From Proteiniphilum sp. (GTDB lineage Bacteria > Bacteroidota > Bacteroidia > Bacteroidales > Dysgonomonadaceae), in the NCBI GenBank assembly GCA_031284475.1, contig JAISZV010000285.1:1-7203 (forward strand): DNA of 7,203 bases, given 5' to 3'. Position numbers and translations under genes: made by a program. The notes beneath the pieces are model-generated. The model ran no database searches. It saw only the letters and a program-made list of their open reading frames with translations, and had not been told where the DNA came from. Of the stretch, positions 5,758 through 7,203 are shown one piece after another. How positions within the stretch are numbered: position 1 is the first letter of the stretch; each line of letters starts with the position of its first letter.

Positions 5758-7035
5758 ATGTCACTGAAATTTAGATTAATTATCATGAACTTTCTCCAGT
5801 TTGCGGTATGGGGGGCTTATCTCACTTCCATGTCGCGTTACCTGGGGCCTGCCGGATTGGGATCGCATATCGGTATTTTTTATTCCGTGCAGGGAATCGT
5901 TTCTATTTTTATGCCTGCCGTTATGGGTATTGTGGCCGACAGGTGGGCGCCCGCGCAAAAATTGCTGGGGATAAGTCATCTGCTGGCTGCCTCTTTCATG
6001 CTGTCGGCCGGTTTGTATGGGCTATACAGCGGCGCCGCGGTTTCGTTTTCCATCATCTTCACCCTTTATACATTGAGCGTAGCCTTTTACATGCCCACGC
6101 TGGCCCTGTCCAATTCGGTTGCCTACGCCATTTTGGAGAAAGGCGGAATGGATACGGTGAAAGCGTTTCCTCCCATACGGGTATTCGGTACCATAGGGTT
6201 TATCTGTACGATGTGGCTCGTGGATATTCTGGGCTATCAGACTTCTTCCATGCAGTTTGTTGTGAGCGCCCTGTTGGGAATCATACTGGGAGTGTATGCG
6301 TTCACATTACCCAATTGCCCCGTGAGCACGGATACAAGTAGTAAGACCCTGTTTCAGGCGCTCGGATTGGACGCTTTTAAACTTTTTAAGATGAAGAAAA
6401 TGGCGCTCTTTTTCATCTTCTCGATGTTATTGGGAGTGGCCTTGCAGATCACCAACGGATTCGCCAACCCGTTTATCGCCGGCTTTGAAGCTCTTCCGCA
6501 GTATGCCGGTACCTTTGGCGTACAACATTCAAATATACTGATCTCCCTTTCCCAAATATCGGAAGCGCTTTGCATCCTGTTGATCCCTTTCTTCCTGAGG
6601 CGTTATGGTATTAAAAACGTGATGTTGGTAGCCATGTCGGCCTGGGTATTGCGCTTCGGGTTCTTTGGGTTGGGGAACACCGGCAGCGGCGTATGGCTGC
6701 TCATACTCTCCATGCTGGTATATGGCGTGGCTTTCGATTTCTTCAATGTTTCCGGATCGCTTTTCGTTGATAAGGAAACCCCTCATACCATCCGGGCCAG
6801 CGCACAGGGATTGTTTATGTTGATGACCAACGGTATCGGGGCTACTATCGGCACGCTGGGGGCGCAGTGGGTGGTGAACCGCTACTGCTCATGGACGGAT
6901 GTGACGGTAGGGACTACTGCTAAATCGCTTCTGGTTGGCGATTGGCAGAGCGTCTGGTTTATTTTCGCCGGTTATGCCCTTGTAGTGGCGATCCTGTTCG
7001 CTATCCTCTTTCAATACAGGCACAAACCGGAATAG
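5758..7035 (+). CDS. nupG: NupG-type nucleoside:H+ symporter (major facilitator superfamily)
   Basis: Imports nucleosides across the inner membrane with protons. The 425-residue protein has about 12 hydrophobic segments and aligns by eye with Escherichia coli NupG (418 aa) along its whole length. Near-identical blocks are FPPIR-(V/I)-(F/W)-GTIGF (137-148), KMALFFIFSMLLG (214-226), LQITN (229-233), SQISE (265-269), IPFFLRRYGIKNVM (276-289), VYGVAFDFFNVSGS (321-334) and IRASAQG (345-351). Residues I recall as lining the E. coli nucleoside site are all kept: Arg141, Thr145, Phe148, Gln230, Asn233, Gln266, Glu269, Tyr322, Phe326 and Asp327. The start ATG lies 19 bases after the envC-like stop, with no terminator between, so it is probably the last gene of the operon. 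The exact nucleoside range (general as NupG, or xanthosine-type as XapB) cannot be read from sequence. Confidence 0.95.
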   Translation: MSLKFRLIIMNFLQFAVWGAYLTSMSRYLGPAGLGSHIGIFYSVQGIVSIFMPAVMGIVADRWAPAQKLLGISHLLAASFMLSAGLYGLYSGAAVSFSIIFTLYTLSVAFYMPTLALSNSVAYAILEKGGMDTVKAFPPIRVFGTIGFICTMWLVDILGYQTSSMQFVVSALLGIILGVYAFTLPNCPVSTDTSSKTLFQALGLDAFKLFKMKKMALFFIFSMLLGVALQITNGFANPFIAGFEALPQYAGTFGVQHSNILISLSQISEALCILLIPFFLRRYGIKNVMLVAMSAWVLRFGFFGLGNTGSGVWLLILSMLVYGVAFDFFNVSGSLFVDKETPHTIRASAQGLFMLMTNGIGATIGTLGAQWVVNRYCSWTDVTVGTTAKSLLVGDWQSVWFIFAGYALVVAILFAILFQYRHKPE

Positions 7036-7203
7036 CGCGGGCAACGTAAGCAAGCAAACGGAAAGGTTGCCTAAGGCACAGGCAAGTCTCCTCACGCCGT
7101 GGAGAGGGTTGCCTAAGGCACAGGCAAGTCCCCCCACGCTGTGGAGAGGGTTGCCTAAGGCACAGACAAGAGCTATGAGTTATAAAAATTTTTTAAAGGT
7201 TTA
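7036..7203. other. Noncoding 3' region at the window edge
   Basis: After the nupG stop the sequence holds GGCAAC (7040-7045) that can pair with GTTGCC (7066-7071), then the 42-base tandem repeat, then an AT-rich tail containing AAAAATTTTTT (7184-7194). No clear intrinsic terminator is seen, so the operon end is not fixed. The minus-strand reading frame through this stretch (7137 to 6889) owes its openness to the repeat length being a multiple of three and is not supported as a gene. Confidence 0.6.
7065..7170. repeat. Tandem repeat, 42-base period, about 2.5 copies
   Basis: Copy 1 is 7065-7106, copy 2 is 7107-7148 and a partial copy 3 is 7149-7170; starts are exactly 42 bases apart. Each begins GGTTGCCTAAGGCACAG. 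Copies 1 and 2 differ by only three bases within the CCTCACGCCG part (CTCCTCACGCC versus CCCCCCACGCT). Each unit has internal dyads: TTGCC/GGCAA around a nine-base loop, TGCC-TAA-GGCA, and a CAC/GTG pairing in CACGC(C/T)GTGGAG. The unit looks like a hairpin-forming intergenic repeat; no ORF or transposase is attached to it within the window. Confidence 0.9.

Noticed and set aside
6889..7137. Minus-strand 82-codon frame with a repeated peptide (LACALGN)
   Set aside because: The repetition is the DNA tandem repeat read in phase (42 is divisible by three), and the remainder is antisense to nupG.
7065..7170. CRISPR array
   Set aside because: The units are directly abutting near-identical copies with no unique spacers between a fixed repeat, and no cas gene is present.

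Overview
The window looks like chromosomal DNA from a member of the Bacteroidota, most likely order Bacteroidales. Three things point there. Two genes are preceded by the TAnnTTTG -7 promoter element typical of this phylum, and no start has a clear Shine-Dalgarno sequence. A DUF4292-type lipoprotein sits in a run with dut, a TPR protein and an EnvC-like protein, a grouping I associate with Bacteroidales. Base composition is even along the coding part, and no integrase, transposase, phage, defence or CRISPR gene is visible. It reads as an ordinary core-genome stretch rather than a mobile or accessory island.

Layout. Bases 1-58 (minus) hold the first 19 codons of a ribbon-helix-helix regulator that looks like NikR, with a well-formed promoter at 87-117. 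Bases 59-401 have no convincing gene; they contain AT-rich repeats near that promoter, a GC hairpin, and a strong intrinsic terminator (150-193, minus) for the next gene. That gene, 402-1127 (minus), encodes an uncharacterised 241-residue protein whose -7 box is so close to the ATG that its mRNA may be leaderless. A 111-base divergent promoter region follows.

From 1239 to 7035 five genes run on the plus strand: dUTPase (dut), a secreted 586-residue TPR protein, a LolB-like DUF4292 outer-membrane lipoprotein, an EnvC/LytM coiled-coil protein without zinc ligands, and a NupG-type nucleoside/H+ symporter. The last four are separated by only 2, 12 and 19 bases and are almost certainly co-transcribed; dut is 88 bases upstream and may belong to the same transcript. 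The three middle proteins all carry export signals and would act at the periplasm/outer membrane, probably in envelope assembly and cell-wall hydrolase control. The flanking dut and nupG both concern nucleotide or nucleoside supply. The window ends in a noncoding tandem repeat (42-base period, about 2.5 copies, dyad-rich).

I found no clear new molecular system. The best leads are the envelope trio with its LolB-like lipoprotein, the catalytically dead LytM protein, the unknown gene divergent from dut, and the 42-base repeat.
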